A DNA stretch of 64,000 nt from the NCBI RefSeq assembly GCF_042676045.1, contig NZ_JBHTJV010000003.1, positions 558,001-622,000 on the forward strand, read 5' to 3'. The position numbers and the translations under genes were made by a program. Of this stretch, positions 26,125 through 35,429 are shown piece after piece. The DNA comes from Pseudahrensia aquimaris (GTDB taxonomy: Bacteria; Pseudomonadota; Alphaproteobacteria; Rhizobiales; Rhizobiaceae). Within the stretch, counting starts at the first letter, position 1, and each line of letters begins with the position of its first letter. The notes under the pieces were generated by a model, which was not told the origin of the DNA, did no database searches, and saw nothing but the letters and a program-made list of their open reading frames with translations.

Positions 26125-27735
26125 CTAATCCTTACCTTGGGTCGGCTGGCCCTGCTGATTTGACCTTTGCGGAGCGCGGTTTGCCGGACGGCGCTGCCAG
26201 GCGTTGTCTCGGTTCATCATTTCGGTCAGCAAACCCTCGCGCAGGCCACGGTCGGCAACACGCAGACGGGGACAAGGCCAGCGTTTCTGAATCGCAACCA
26301 GAATGGCGCAACCGGCCAAGACGAGGTCCGCGCGTTCCTGCCCGATGCACGGATTGCGCACGCGGTCCTCAAACGACATGGCCAGCAGCGCTTCGATCAT
26401 GTCATCCACCTGTTTCGAGGCCATCCATGTGCCGTCAACCTGACGTCGGTCATAACGCGGCAATTTCAGATGGATGCCAGCAAGGGTTGTAACGGTTCCA
26501 GAGGTTCCCAGCAGATGCACTTCGCCTTCGCTGGCAGCATCTTCGAGCATGTGCTGGCCTTCGAAGTTTTCGAGAATGCCGCTAACCTCTTCCACCATGT
26601 TGGCAAAGATTTCCCGGGTGACATGCTTGCCGCCACCGTGACGTTCAGAAAGCGTGACAACGCCAACAGGCATCGAGGTCCATGAAACCATTGCCGGACC
26701 AAGATCATGCCGCTTACGTTTGCGCAAATCGAGTAGTGCCAGTTCCGATGAACCGCCGCCGATATCAAACAGAACCGCGCCCTTGGCCTTGCGATCAACC
26801 AACGAGGCGCAACCGGCAACCGCCAAACGCGCTTCGGTTTCGCGGTCAACGATTTCCAACTTCAAACCGGCTTCTTCTTCCACACGGGCGAGGAACTCCT
26901 CGCCATTCATTGCCTGTCGGCACGCCTCGGTTGCGATCAAGCGCACGCCTTTCATGTTTCGGCTAGCGAGTTTACCCGCGCAGGCTTTCAACGCTTCCAC
27001 CGCCCGATCCATCGCCGTATCGCTCAATCGGCCTGACCCTGCCAAGCCTTCGCCTAGTCGAACGATCCGCGAAAAGGCGTCAACCACACGGAAACGACCA
27101 GGTTGCTGAGGGACAGCGACCAGAAGCCTGCAATTGTTCGTTCCCAGATCAAGCGCTGCATAAGCGTTGTTGTGCTGATGTTTGGGTCGCGCTTTGGGCG
27201 TCCCATCATGTTGCTGCGGCTGGAGTGGCGATTGCGGCTTTTTATTTTGACCTTGAGACTGGCGCGCCTGCGGGTTTCGGCGAACAGAACGGCGGTTTCT
27301 ATGCTGCTGCTTGCCCGATTGCTTGGGTTTTGTTTCGTAGGTCGTTCCGGCCAGATTGGCGTTTTGATCGTGCGGATCAGTTACGCTTGTTGGGCCATCA
27401 ACTTTATGAGGTTTACGCCCCCGACCTCTGCGACGCGCCCGCTTGCTCTTTTTCGCGTGGCCAAGCGATGAGCCATCGCTTTTATCTTCCGCGTTAGCTC
27501 GCGGCTCAGCCTTGGTTGCTTGCGCACCCTGAAGAGACCCTGCCCCGTCGTTGGAGGCATTTATGGCGTTGTCGGCCTGAACGTTTTTGCGTTTCCGATT
27601 ACGGTTTCGACGCCGCTTTTTCGGTCCTGCTTTTGCCTCGCCATCCTTGCCAGCGTTCGCGTTGGCTGATGTCTCGGTTTCAACGCTCATCCCCGGCCGC
27701 TTGGGAGCTTGTGCCCCCGTCAATGCATCGGACAC
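26125..27735 (-). CDS. Ppx/GppA phosphatase with long basic N-terminal extension
   Basis: A 536-residue protein. The C-terminal ~345 residues form an Ppx/GppA actin-like hydrolase with AALDLGTNNCRLLVA, DRETEARLAVAG and LFDIGGGSSELALL, followed by LGTSGTVTTLAGI. These act on polyphosphate or (p)ppGpp. Residues 1-190 are a low-complexity stretch rich in Lys, Arg, Asn, Gln and Gly (KKRRRNRNRKRKN, KRARRRGRGRK), not found in E. coli Ppx. The start is read as a GTG at 27735 because AAAGGA lies at proper distance; an ATG at 27690 is the alternative. It is co-transcribed with rlmE. Confidence 0.88.
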   Translation of the reverse strand: MSDALTGAQAPKRPGMSVETETSANANAGKDGEAKAGPKKRRRNRNRKRKNVQADNAINASNDGAGSLQGAQATKAEPRANAEDKSDGSSLGHAKKSKRARRRGRGRKPHKVDGPTSVTDPHDQNANLAGTTYETKPKQSGKQQHRNRRSVRRNPQARQSQGQNKKPQSPLQPQQHDGTPKARPKHQHNNAYAALDLGTNNCRLLVAVPQQPGRFRVVDAFSRIVRLGEGLAGSGRLSDTAMDRAVEALKACAGKLASRNMKGVRLIATEACRQAMNGEEFLARVEEEAGLKLEIVDRETEARLAVAGCASLVDRKAKGAVLFDIGGGSSELALLDLRKRKRHDLGPAMVSWTSMPVGVVTLSERHGGGKHVTREIFANMVEEVSGILENFEGQHMLEDAASEGEVHLLGTSGTVTTLAGIHLKLPRYDRRQVDGTWMASKQVDDMIEALLAMSFEDRVRNPCIGQERADLVLAGCAILVAIQKRWPCPRLRVADRGLREGLLTEMMNRDNAWQRRPANRAPQRSNQQGQPTQGKD

Positions 27736-27927
27736 CGGAAATCCTTTTGGCGGCGCGCTTCCCGCAATCGCGGAAGCCTCGACCGGCCGTTATTTTCAAG
27801 TTGTCACCAAGATAGCACGAAGTGCTGCAGGCACAAGACTGGGTGTGAGCAAGTGCACCCATAGCGCGCACTTGACGGCTCAACACCGCAAGCCTAGATA
27901 CCGCCCGCGCAGACCGCCTGCGTCCAA

Positions 27928-28001
27928 TGGGGAATAGGTTAACGGTAGACCCACGGACTCTGACTCCGTTAGTCCTGGTTCGAATCCAGGTTCCCCAGCC
28001 A
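27928..28001 (+). tRNA. tRNA-Gln (anticodon CTG), CCA encoded
   Basis: Acceptor stem TGGGGAA (27928-27934) pairs with TTCCCCA (27991-27997), followed by discriminator G and an encoded CCA ending at 28001. The anticodon stem ACGGA/TCCGT frames the loop CTCTGAC, with anticodon CTG at 27960-27962, which reads CAG (Gln). The T-arm has GGTTCGAAT. All four arms are present. Confidence 0.97.
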
Positions 28002-28025
28002 AAGCGGCTTTCTGCTTGTGGCGAA

Positions 28026-29066
28026 TCATTCATCGCACGGTGCGGCTGTTGATCCTCTACGAATAAAATTGAGTTCCACTTCGCGCCGGAACTCTGGATT
28101 TGGCCTGCCGGTCTCATTCATCTCGACCAGAGTATCGGCAGCCAGAGCGCCAATCTTTTTGGCTGGAAGTCTGATTGTTGTCAGACCCGGTTCCATGTGA
28201 GCAGAACCTTGAAAGTCGCCGATGCCGATAATGGAGACGGCGTCCGGAACCTTCAAATGAAGTGCTTGGCAGGCAAACATTGCGCCGTGGGAGATAATAT
28301 CATTGCCGCACACAATGGCTGTCTTCGGTTCGCTTTTCAGAATGTTCACGACAAGTCGCTTTGCTTCGCCCACATCGTAAGAGCAGGTATGAATAGCGTC
28401 TGCTGAAACCTGAATACCGCCTTCTTTCGCCTTGCCAATCGCACCATCCAGTCGCGCTCGCGCACGATCATTGCCCTTCGTGTCAGCGAAGATAAAACTG
28501 ATTTTGGTATGTCCAAGCTCCAATAGATGTTCCACCGCCATCTGGCCCGCCTTGAAGTTGTTGGCGCCGATGCAAGGCAAGTCCGACGTTTCAGAAAAAT
28601 TCCAGATGGAGACCACAGGCACATTGCGTTGGGCCAGCATATTGAGCGCGATGGGGTCGTGGTCAAAACCAATTAGGGCAATTCCGTCGATCCGACGTTC
28701 CAGAAGGGAGCGAACAATGGCAACTTCGCGCTCCAACTCGTAGCCATGAGCGGCGATCAGCATTGTGCGGTCATGAACGAGCAAGCGTGATGCAAACGAC
28801 TCGATAAGTTCTGAGAAAATTGCATTATCAATAGTGGGCACGATGATGCCGATCGTTCCGGAGAAACGATTGTGCATGGAACCGGCCATGCGATCGCGGA
28901 TGTATCCAAGATCGTTTGCTGCCCTTTCGATCCGCGTCCGTGTCGGTAGTTTCACCATGTCAGGAGTGTTGAAAAAGCGCGAAACTGTGGCTGGTGACAC
29001 GCCGGCACGCGCAGCAACCTCAACGATTCCCGGGGCACCTTTTCGCGATCTGACGTGCTTGGGCAT
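28026..29066 (-). CDS. LacI-family transcriptional regulator
   Basis: A 346-residue repressor-type protein. The HTH region (about residues 13-35) is IVEVAARAGVSPATVSRFF, and a hinge and periplasmic-binding-like ligand domain follow. An ATG at 29066 (MPKHVRSRK) is the likely start. It is divergent from tctA and has a LacI-type palindrome close to its start, so it probably controls the uptake/catabolic operon and itself. The ligand may be the transported acid or a CoA derivative. Confidence 0.93.
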   Translation of the reverse strand: MPKHVRSRKGAPGIVEVAARAGVSPATVSRFFNTPDMVKLPTRTRIERAANDLGYIRDRMAGSMHNRFSGTIGIIVPTIDNAIFSELIESFASRLLVHDRTMLIAAHGYELEREVAIVRSLLERRIDGIALIGFDHDPIALNMLAQRNVPVVSIWNFSETSDLPCIGANNFKAGQMAVEHLLELGHTKISFIFADTKGNDRARARLDGAIGKAKEGGIQVSADAIHTCSYDVGEAKRLVVNILKSEPKTAIVCGNDIISHGAMFACQALHLKVPDAVSIIGIGDFQGSAHMEPGLTTIRLPAKKIGALAADTLVEMNETGRPNPEFRREVELNFIRRGSTAAPCDE

Positions 29067-29080
29067 GTGCAAAACTCAAA

Positions 29081-29108
29081 ATGAAAACGTTTGCATTCTT
29101 GTTTTCAT
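29081..29108. promoter_or_regulatory. LacI-family operator with an extra half-site in the divergent spacer
   Basis: TGAAAACGTTTGCA at 29082-29095 is nearly perfectly symmetric around the central CG, the usual LacI/PurR-type core. A second inverted copy (ATGAAAAC at 29081-29088 with GTTTTCAT at 29101-29108) overlaps it. It sits 15-42 bp upstream of the regulator start codon and 87 bp before tctA. Confidence 0.75.
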
Positions 29109-29195
29109 GGCATAGCCTTTCGGCAATTGCCAGAAAATGAGAGATCTGGCGATTGGCCTCGCATGAGGTCACGATCTTGGGAGGGGTCAAGGCGT

Positions 29196-30713
29196 ATGGA
29201 GTTTCTCGGCTATTTCGGCGGAGTTTTCGAACCAACGGCATTCCTGCTGTTGTTAGGCGGGACTATTGGCGGTCTGATTTTGGGCGCAACACCTGGCCTT
29301 TCACCGACAATGGCCGTGGCGCTGTTGATCCCATTCACCTTCCAGCTTCCGCCAACGCAGGGGCTTATTCTGCTCGGCGCCGCCTATACGTCAACGGTCG
29401 CGGGCGGGGCAGTAAGCGCCATTTTGTTGAAAATACCGGGGGCGCCTGCCAACATTGCAACTGCGCTCGATGGCAACGCGATGGCCCGCAACGGACAGGG
29501 CGCAAAGGCCCTGCATATGTCGTTCATGGCATCCGGCGTTGGTGGCGTGATCGGTGTTTTGCTGCTGATCTTTCTGACACCAGTTTTGGCCCAGTGGGCG
29601 CTGGCTTTCGGGCCGTCGCATCTTTTCTGGATGGCGATTTTGGGCGTCACGGTAATCGGTTCGCTTGATTCAAAATCCTTTGTCAAAGGGTTGCTTTCCG
29701 GTTGTATCGGTCTTTGGCTTTCGATGATCGGCTATGACGACATTCAGGGTGCGCAGCGGTTCATTTTTGCTGACGCGCTGACGGGCGGCATCAACATAAT
29801 CTCGGCATTGATCGGAATTTTCGCCATTCCGCAGGTTATCGAAATGTTTGCCAAAGGGCGTGTGCCGACCTCCATCTCCGCGCTGGAGGTGGAGAAACAA
29901 TCCATCATGGCATCGCTCCGCGAGACGTTTGTTTTCAAGCGGGCGCTTGCGATTGGCACGGTCAGCGGCTCTGTTATCGGGCTAATCCCCGGTGTTGGCG
30001 GGCAGATTGCTGGACTTCTAGCCTATGACCAGTCGAAGAAATTTTCGGCCGAAAAGGACAAGTACGGAACGGGTTATCCCGAGGGCGTGATCGCGGCGGA
30101 ATCGGCAAACAACGCCATGGTTGGACCGTCGCTCGTGCCGTTGCTGACGCTTTCTATTCCTGGCAGCCCAACTGCCGCTGTGTTGCTTGGTGGCTTGCTG
30201 ATCCACGGCATTTTTCCCGGTACGGACCTTTTTGAGAACCACCCTCAAGTGGCGTGGACTTTCATTAACTCGATGCTTATCGGCCAGATTTTGATGGTTA
30301 TATTCGGCATCTATATCGCCAGCTATGCGGCCAAGGTTGCGCGCATTCCAACGCCCATAATGGCGGCGGCCGTGATGGTGCTGGCTCTGTTCGGCTCCTA
30401 TTCGATCCAGCAGTCGTTTGGCGATGTTCAGATCATGCTATGCTTGGGTTTCTGCATGTATTTTCTGGAGAAGTTCGGCTTCTCAGCGGCACCGCTCGTG
30501 CTGGGACTCATCCTCGGGCCAATCGCTGAAGCGAATTTCACGCAAGGCAGCATGATCGCAACAGCGACAGATGGCTTGCTTCCCTACTTTTTCTTGGGCC
30601 CTCTCAACATGTTCCTCATCGCACTGGTTATCGCGTCGATTGCTTACAGCTTCTGGGCATCGGCTGTTAAACAAGCCAAGGAGCGCGAACCGCTTCTGGA
30701 GGCCGCGCAATGA
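29196..30713 (+). CDS. tctA: Tripartite tricarboxylate transporter large membrane subunit TctA
   Basis: A 505-residue polytopic inner-membrane protein with around 12 hydrophobic helices. TctA landmarks include LILGATPGLSPTMAVALLIP near the N-terminus, AYTSTVAGGAVSAILLKIPG and GLIPGVGGQIAGLLAYDQSK. It forms the translocating subunit of a TTT transporter. A strong GGGAGG precedes the ATG at 29196. Its stop overlaps the start of tctB by 4 bp (ATGA). Confidence 0.95.
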   Translation: MEFLGYFGGVFEPTAFLLLLGGTIGGLILGATPGLSPTMAVALLIPFTFQLPPTQGLILLGAAYTSTVAGGAVSAILLKIPGAPANIATALDGNAMARNGQGAKALHMSFMASGVGGVIGVLLLIFLTPVLAQWALAFGPSHLFWMAILGVTVIGSLDSKSFVKGLLSGCIGLWLSMIGYDDIQGAQRFIFADALTGGINIISALIGIFAIPQVIEMFAKGRVPTSISALEVEKQSIMASLRETFVFKRALAIGTVSGSVIGLIPGVGGQIAGLLAYDQSKKFSAEKDKYGTGYPEGVIAAESANNAMVGPSLVPLLTLSIPGSPTAAVLLGGLLIHGIFPGTDLFENHPQVAWTFINSMLIGQILMVIFGIYIASYAAKVARIPTPIMAAAVMVLALFGSYSIQQSFGDVQIMLCLGFCMYFLEKFGFSAAPLVLGLILGPIAEANFTQGSMIATATDGLLPYFFLGPLNMFLIALVIASIAYSFWASAVKQAKEREPLLEAAQ

Positions 30714-31171
30714 AGGCTAGCATCGCAGAACACCGCATTGCTTCAGGCTTCATATTGGCTGTAGCCGTTGGCGTGGCCTATATAAGTTTCACTGGCGAGC
30801 CGGTGGAGGCTTTCCTGTTCCCGCGTATTATTGCTGTGGTCATGCTGACGCTGGCTGCTTGGAATTTCTTCCGCGCCATTACGGGCGTATCGAAAGTAGG
30901 CGAAGGTGTATCTTGGGAACTGGCGAAAACCATTGCGCCGGGGGCAGCAATCATTCTGGTGTACATATTCGTGCTGGCAAAATTTCTAGGCTTCTACACA
31001 GCGTCAATGGTCACATTCGTTTCCATCTTCGCGGTCTATGACCCCGCGCCGCACACCGAAATCATGTCATGGGTGAAACGCATTGCCGTTGCGTTTGTCT
31101 TCATGGCCGTGATGTACGGGCTTTTCAGCCTGTTACTGCAAGTCCAAACGCCGAGAGGCATGTTCTTCTGA
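30710..31171 (+). CDS. tctB: Tripartite tricarboxylate transporter small membrane subunit TctB
   Basis: A 153-residue protein with four hydrophobic helices, following tctA with an ATGA overlap and 32 bp ahead of the solute-binding protein gene. Size, topology and position identify the small TTT membrane subunit. It contains FLFPRIIAVVMLTLAAWNFF in the second helix, typical of the family. Confidence 0.92.
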   Translation: MKASIAEHRIASGFILAVAVGVAYISFTGEPVEAFLFPRIIAVVMLTLAAWNFFRAITGVSKVGEGVSWELAKTIAPGAAIILVYIFVLAKFLGFYTASMVTFVSIFAVYDPAPHTEIMSWVKRIAVAFVFMAVMYGLFSLLLQVQTPRGMFF

Positions 31172-31203
31172 TCGCTTGGGTCAGACATTCTGGGAGGAAT
31201 ACG

Positions 31204-32175
31204 ATGAAAAAGTTTTTTAAAACTCTGGCGCTTACCACGGTCGCAGTCGCGGCTAGCTGGAGCATGGCGCAAGCCGCAGATTATCCCGATCGCCCAATCG
31301 GTGTGGCTGTGTCTTACGGAGCTGGCGGCGCAACCGACTTTCAGGCACGCATTGTGACGATGGTGGCTGGCAACGAAGATATTCTGGGCCAGCCCATGTA
31401 CATCATCAACAAGCCAGGCGCTGGCGGGCGCGTTGGCTGGAACTGGTTTGCCACCGAAGCAGAAGCCGATGGCTACACGTTGTCGGCCTACAATATTCCA
31501 CATTTCATAGCGCAGTCGATTAAAGGCGGCGTGAAGTATTCTGCCGATTCCTTTGAGCCGATCGCAAACTGGGGTGAAGACCCTGCCGTTGTCATCGTGC
31601 CGAAGGACAGCCCCTACAATACGATGCAAGAGCTGATAGAATACGCAAAAGCCAATCCCGGTAAGGTGACGACTTCCGGGGCCGGCCTGTTCGTCGGCCA
31701 TCACATCGCGGCGCTGCAGATCGAGAAAGCCTGTGAGTGCAAAATAGCCTATATCCCGACAAAGGGTGGTGGTGCGGCTGCGATGAAGGCAGTGATCGCC
31801 GGTGATGTTGTCGCCGGTATCAACAACCTTTCCGATGCCTACCGCGCTAGCCAAGCGGGCAATGTGAAAGTGTTGGGCGTGGCCGATTTAAAGCGCAACA
31901 GCGACTTCCTGCCGGACGTTCCCACATTGAAAGAAACCGGCCTTGATGTAGACAATTCGTCGGTGAACTACCGCGGCCTCATGGTGCCCAAGGGCACGCC
32001 GCAAGAGGTCATCGACAAACTGGCGGCCCAAGTGCCGATGATGTTCAAGCACTCGCGCGTTGCCGGCAAAATGAAGGCCGGCGGCTCCCCCATGAACATC
32101 ATGACCCGTGACGAGGTAAAGGCGATGTGGGCCGCACGTCAGGAAACGCTGAAAGAACTTTTGGCCGGTCTTTAA
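31204..32175 (+). CDS. tctC: Tripartite tricarboxylate transporter solute-binding protein TctC
   Basis: A 323-residue periplasmic binding protein. It has a signal peptide (about residues 1-23, ending MAQA before ADYPDRPI), the family N-terminus YPDRPIGVAVSYGAGGATDF and the conserved INKPGAGGRVGW and YIPTKGGGAAAMKAVIAGDV motifs. It captures the substrate for TctAB. The start is ATG at 31204 preceded by GGGAGG. The catabolic neighbours suggest a small C2 acid such as sulfoacetate, but binding pocket residues were not decoded. Confidence 0.95.
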   Translation: MKKFFKTLALTTVAVAASWSMAQAADYPDRPIGVAVSYGAGGATDFQARIVTMVAGNEDILGQPMYIINKPGAGGRVGWNWFATEAEADGYTLSAYNIPHFIAQSIKGGVKYSADSFEPIANWGEDPAVVIVPKDSPYNTMQELIEYAKANPGKVTTSGAGLFVGHHIAALQIEKACECKIAYIPTKGGGAAAMKAVIAGDVVAGINNLSDAYRASQAGNVKVLGVADLKRNSDFLPDVPTLKETGLDVDNSSVNYRGLMVPKGTPQEVIDKLAAQVPMMFKHSRVAGKMKAGGSPMNIMTRDEVKAMWAARQETLKELLAGL

Positions 32176-32185
32176 TCCGAACCTT

Positions 32186-32219
32186 CGACAGGCGGGTTAC
32201 ACCGCCTGTCGATGCTTTT
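32186..32219 (+). terminator. Hairpin between tctC and the acylating dehydrogenase gene
   Basis: Perfect 10-bp arms CGACAGGCGG (32186-32195) and CCGCCTGTCG (32202-32211) with loop GTTACA are followed by ATGCTTTTC. It is a partial terminator or 3'-stabilising hairpin that could raise the level of binding protein mRNA over that of the downstream enzymes. Confidence 0.7.
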
Positions 32220-32243
32220 CCTTTATTGAGAGACTTTTAAAAG

Positions 32244-33674
32244 ATGGCCCTTGCGCTCCAGACGTCTGACCTGTCCGAAGACGAGATGATCGTCGATACT
32301 CTGATAGAGCGTGCACGGATTGCCCAACGCGCTTTTGAGCACCGTGCAGATCAGGCCCGCTATGACCGCGCAGCGCTTGCCGCCGCATGGGCCTTGATGG
32401 AACCATCGCGCAACGAGGAACTCTCCAAACTCGCCGTTGCAACCACTGGTCTTGGCAACGTGCGCGATAAGATAACGAAAAATCACCGCAAGACACTTGG
32501 GGTATTGCGGGATATCAAAAACTCCAAGACCGTAGGTATTATCAAAGACGACTCCGCGACAGGCATCACCGAAATCGCCCGCCCTATTGGCGTCGTGGGT
32601 GCAGTTGTGCCATCGACAAATCCGGTCGCCACGCCCACCAACAACGTGGTCAACGCACTCAAATGCGGTAATGCCATCATCCTATCGCCTTCGCCTAAAG
32701 GTGTTGAGGCTTGCATGAAACTGCTGGGCTATATCCATGCGGAATTCGACAAGATCGGCGTGGCAAACGATCTGGTGCAGATGATTCCGGCTCCGGTCTC
32801 CAAGGCCAAGGCGCAGCGTTTGATGGAGAAAGCCGATTTGCTCGTCGTCACGGGCAGCCAGAACAACGTCCACCGCGCCTATTCGTCTGGCACACCTGCT
32901 ATTGGTGTGGGGGCTGGAAACGTCACCGTAATCGTGGATGAGACAGCTGATCTTGCTGCAGCTGCCGACAAAATCTCGGCCTCCAAGACGTTTGACAATT
33001 CCACATCATGCTCATCGGAAAACGCGCTGATCGTGGTCGATGCCGTGCGCGATGCGTTCATGGCGGAACTCCACCGCGCGGGCGGCAGGCTTCTGGATAA
33101 ACCCAACGCAGCAAAACTCAAATCTGCCTTGTTCCAAGGCGACGGCTTGAACAGGCGCATCATCGCGCAAGACGTGGACAAGGTGATTGCTGAAGTGGGG
33201 TTAGACTTAGCTGATGCCGAGACAGCAAAATTCCTTGTCATCGAGGGAAGCGGTATTGGGCCAGACTATCCTGAATCTGGCGAGAAACTGTCTTTGGTCG
33301 CGACGCTGTATCACGCCCGCGATTTTGACGGTGCCAAGCGCATCGCCTCTGAACTTCTCACCCATCAGGGGGCTGGCCATTCGGTCGGGATTCACACTTC
33401 AATTGATGAACGTGCCGTGAGCATGGGTGCTGAAATGCCAACATGCCGGGTGATCGTTAATCAGGCCCACTGCTTTGCTACAGGTGGATCATTCGACAAC
33501 GGCATGCCTTTCTCCCTGTCTATGGGTTGTGGCTCTTGGGGCGGCAATTCGATTGATGAGAACTTCAATCATAAGCATCTGATGAACATTACCAGAATAG
33601 TGCGCCCGATTCCGATTGATGAACCAGCAGTAGACGAGATATTTGCTGACTATTGGCAGGAAGCGGGAAAGTGA
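32244..33674 (+). CDS. Acylating aldehyde dehydrogenase (SauS-like sulfoacetaldehyde dehydrogenase)
   Basis: A 476-residue CoA-acylating aldehyde dehydrogenase. Catalytic Cys256 lies in FDNSTSCSSENALIV, and GVGAGNVTVIVDETADL and GSQNNVHRAYSSG match acylating enzymes such as the EutE/AdhE-N family and SauS. SauS reduces sulfoacetyl-CoA to sulfoacetaldehyde with NADPH. The assignment is supported mainly by the adjacent CoA-ligase and transporter genes; other short acyl-CoA substrates remain possible. The sulfoacetaldehyde acetyltransferase Xsc is not in the window. The ligase gene overlaps the end of this gene by 4 bp. Confidence 0.82.
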   Translation: MALALQTSDLSEDEMIVDTLIERARIAQRAFEHRADQARYDRAALAAAWALMEPSRNEELSKLAVATTGLGNVRDKITKNHRKTLGVLRDIKNSKTVGIIKDDSATGITEIARPIGVVGAVVPSTNPVATPTNNVVNALKCGNAIILSPSPKGVEACMKLLGYIHAEFDKIGVANDLVQMIPAPVSKAKAQRLMEKADLLVVTGSQNNVHRAYSSGTPAIGVGAGNVTVIVDETADLAAAADKISASKTFDNSTSCSSENALIVVDAVRDAFMAELHRAGGRLLDKPNAAKLKSALFQGDGLNRRIIAQDVDKVIAEVGLDLADAETAKFLVIEGSGIGPDYPESGEKLSLVATLYHARDFDGAKRIASELLTHQGAGHSVGIHTSIDERAVSMGAEMPTCRVIVNQAHCFATGGSFDNGMPFSLSMGCGSWGGNSIDENFNHKHLMNITRIVRPIPIDEPAVDEIFADYWQEAGK

Positions 33675-35215
33675 CTTCTGTTGCTTTGGAAACGCCTGAA
33701 AATGATGCGCCAGATTTGTCTTCAATCAGGCAGATCATCGATCATCACGCTTCATCCCAACCTGACGATATCGCCCTCATTGACCCGCTGTCGGGTGCGG
33801 ACATTACATATCGTGAATTGCAAACCAGTGTTCAGGCTGTTGCGCAAGCCATTGTGCTTCGGGGTGTGCGACCCGGCGAGGCTGTCGCCTATGCTGCCAG
33901 CAATTCTCCACAAACTGCGATCGTGGTTTTGGGCATCGCCTACGGCGGCTTTCTGGCAACGGCTATCAACCTTGTAGCGGGCAACAGCATTATTTCTTAT
34001 GTGCTGGAGCATTGCGAGGCCAAGCTGATCTTCGCCAATGATGCCGGATTAATGGCGCTTGAAGAGCCACTGCAAACCGCTGGCGACCTTCCGCTAATGG
34101 AGATTTCCAACGACTTGTTCTTGCTCAGCGATGTCTATGCAGCAGACGCCTCAACAGCGGAACTTGGTGGCTTGTTGATGTACACATCCGGCACAACGGG
34201 GCGGCCGAAGGGCGTGGTGCTATCCCAATCGAACCTGATTGCAGGTGGCGCAAACACCGCTCTCGCACATCAACTTTCCAGCCGTGATCGTGGTCTTTGT
34301 GTATTGCCGCTTTATCACATCAATGGGCTTTGTGTGACTGTCATGGGCGCACTCGTCTCGGGTAGTGGCTTGGTTCTGCCGCCAAAGTTTTCTGTATCTA
34401 CATTTTGGTCCACGGTCATTGAGCAAGGTTGCACGTGGTTTTCAGTTGTGCCCACTCAGATTTCCTATCTGCTCCATGATGAGAGCAAAGAAATTCATCC
34501 TTCTCTTTTACAAAGAGTTCGCTTTGGTCGCTCGGCATCAGCACCGCTGTCACCAGATGTCCAATCTGCTTTTGAAAAGAAATTCGGCATTCCAATCATT
34601 GAAACAATGGGGCTGACGGAAACCGCAGCGCAAATTCTCTCAAACCCATTGCCGCCAGGAACACGCAAGATTGGCTCACCTGGAATCGCATTTGGCAATG
34701 AGGTCATGATAGCAGATAGCGAACAGCGCGAAGTTGCCCGTGGTACAGAAGGCGAAGTGTTGGTCCGTGGGCCAAACGTGATGAAACTGTATTTGAAGAA
34801 TGAAGAAGCAACGAGAGAAGCGATCACCGAAAAAGGCTGGCTGCGCACTGGCGACTTGGGGCGCATGGACGAAGACGACTACGTTTTTATTACCGGCCGC
34901 CTCAAAGAATTGATCATCAAAGGTGGAGAAAATATAGCACCGCGAGAAGTGGACGAAGCGCTCTACAGCCATACGGATGTTATCGAAGCTGCCGCATTTG
35001 CCTGTCGTTGCGAACGTTACGGAGAGCGCATTGAGGCGGCAGTTAAACTCAGCAGCGTTTCGCAATTGAGCGAAGCGGATCTGATCGAGCTGTGCCGCAA
35101 CAAACTCGGAAAGTTCAAAACCCCCGACAGAATTTATGTTCTCGATGAACTGCCCAAGGGACCATCGGGCAAAATTCAAAGAATTAAACTCGCAGAAATC
35201 TTCGATTTAGCCTAG
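33671..35215 (+). CDS. AMP-forming acyl-CoA synthetase (SauT-like sulfoacetate-CoA ligase)
   Basis: A 514-residue ANL-superfamily ligase. YTSGTTGRPKG (171-181) is the ATP-binding P-loop, LTETAAQI and LRTGDLGRMDED are the A5/A7-type motifs, and GPSGKIQR near the C-terminus carries the catalytic Lys. The GTG at 33671 overlaps the stop of the SauS-like gene (GTGA), with GGAAG upstream. Together with SauS it would convert sulfoacetate to sulfoacetyl-CoA and then sulfoacetaldehyde; an oxalate-CoA-ligase-like role is the main alternative. It ends the rightward block. Confidence 0.85.
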   Translation: MTSVALETPENDAPDLSSIRQIIDHHASSQPDDIALIDPLSGADITYRELQTSVQAVAQAIVLRGVRPGEAVAYAASNSPQTAIVVLGIAYGGFLATAINLVAGNSIISYVLEHCEAKLIFANDAGLMALEEPLQTAGDLPLMEISNDLFLLSDVYAADASTAELGGLLMYTSGTTGRPKGVVLSQSNLIAGGANTALAHQLSSRDRGLCVLPLYHINGLCVTVMGALVSGSGLVLPPKFSVSTFWSTVIEQGCTWFSVVPTQISYLLHDESKEIHPSLLQRVRFGRSASAPLSPDVQSAFEKKFGIPIIETMGLTETAAQILSNPLPPGTRKIGSPGIAFGNEVMIADSEQREVARGTEGEVLVRGPNVMKLYLKNEEATREAITEKGWLRTGDLGRMDEDDYVFITGRLKELIIKGGENIAPREVDEALYSHTDVIEAAAFACRCERYGERIEAAVKLSSVSQLSEADLIELCRNKLGKFKTPDRIYVLDELPKGPSGKIQRIKLAEIFDLA

Positions 35216-35429
35216 CCAATAGGTCCGCCTTGAAATAGGCGCGTTCACGTTCGGCATCTGGTCAATGCGGCTCGTTGTTGATCATTTCACTCTTTTGCAA
35301 CTGCGGTGCGAAGCACGAGGGAAATTTGCGGTGGTATTCTCGAACAAAAACTCATTTTCGCAGCCTTGAGTATATTCTGCCAAAGGCGCTCGCTTGATAG
35401 CATGACTTCGATCTTGGTTGCTGCCGAAA

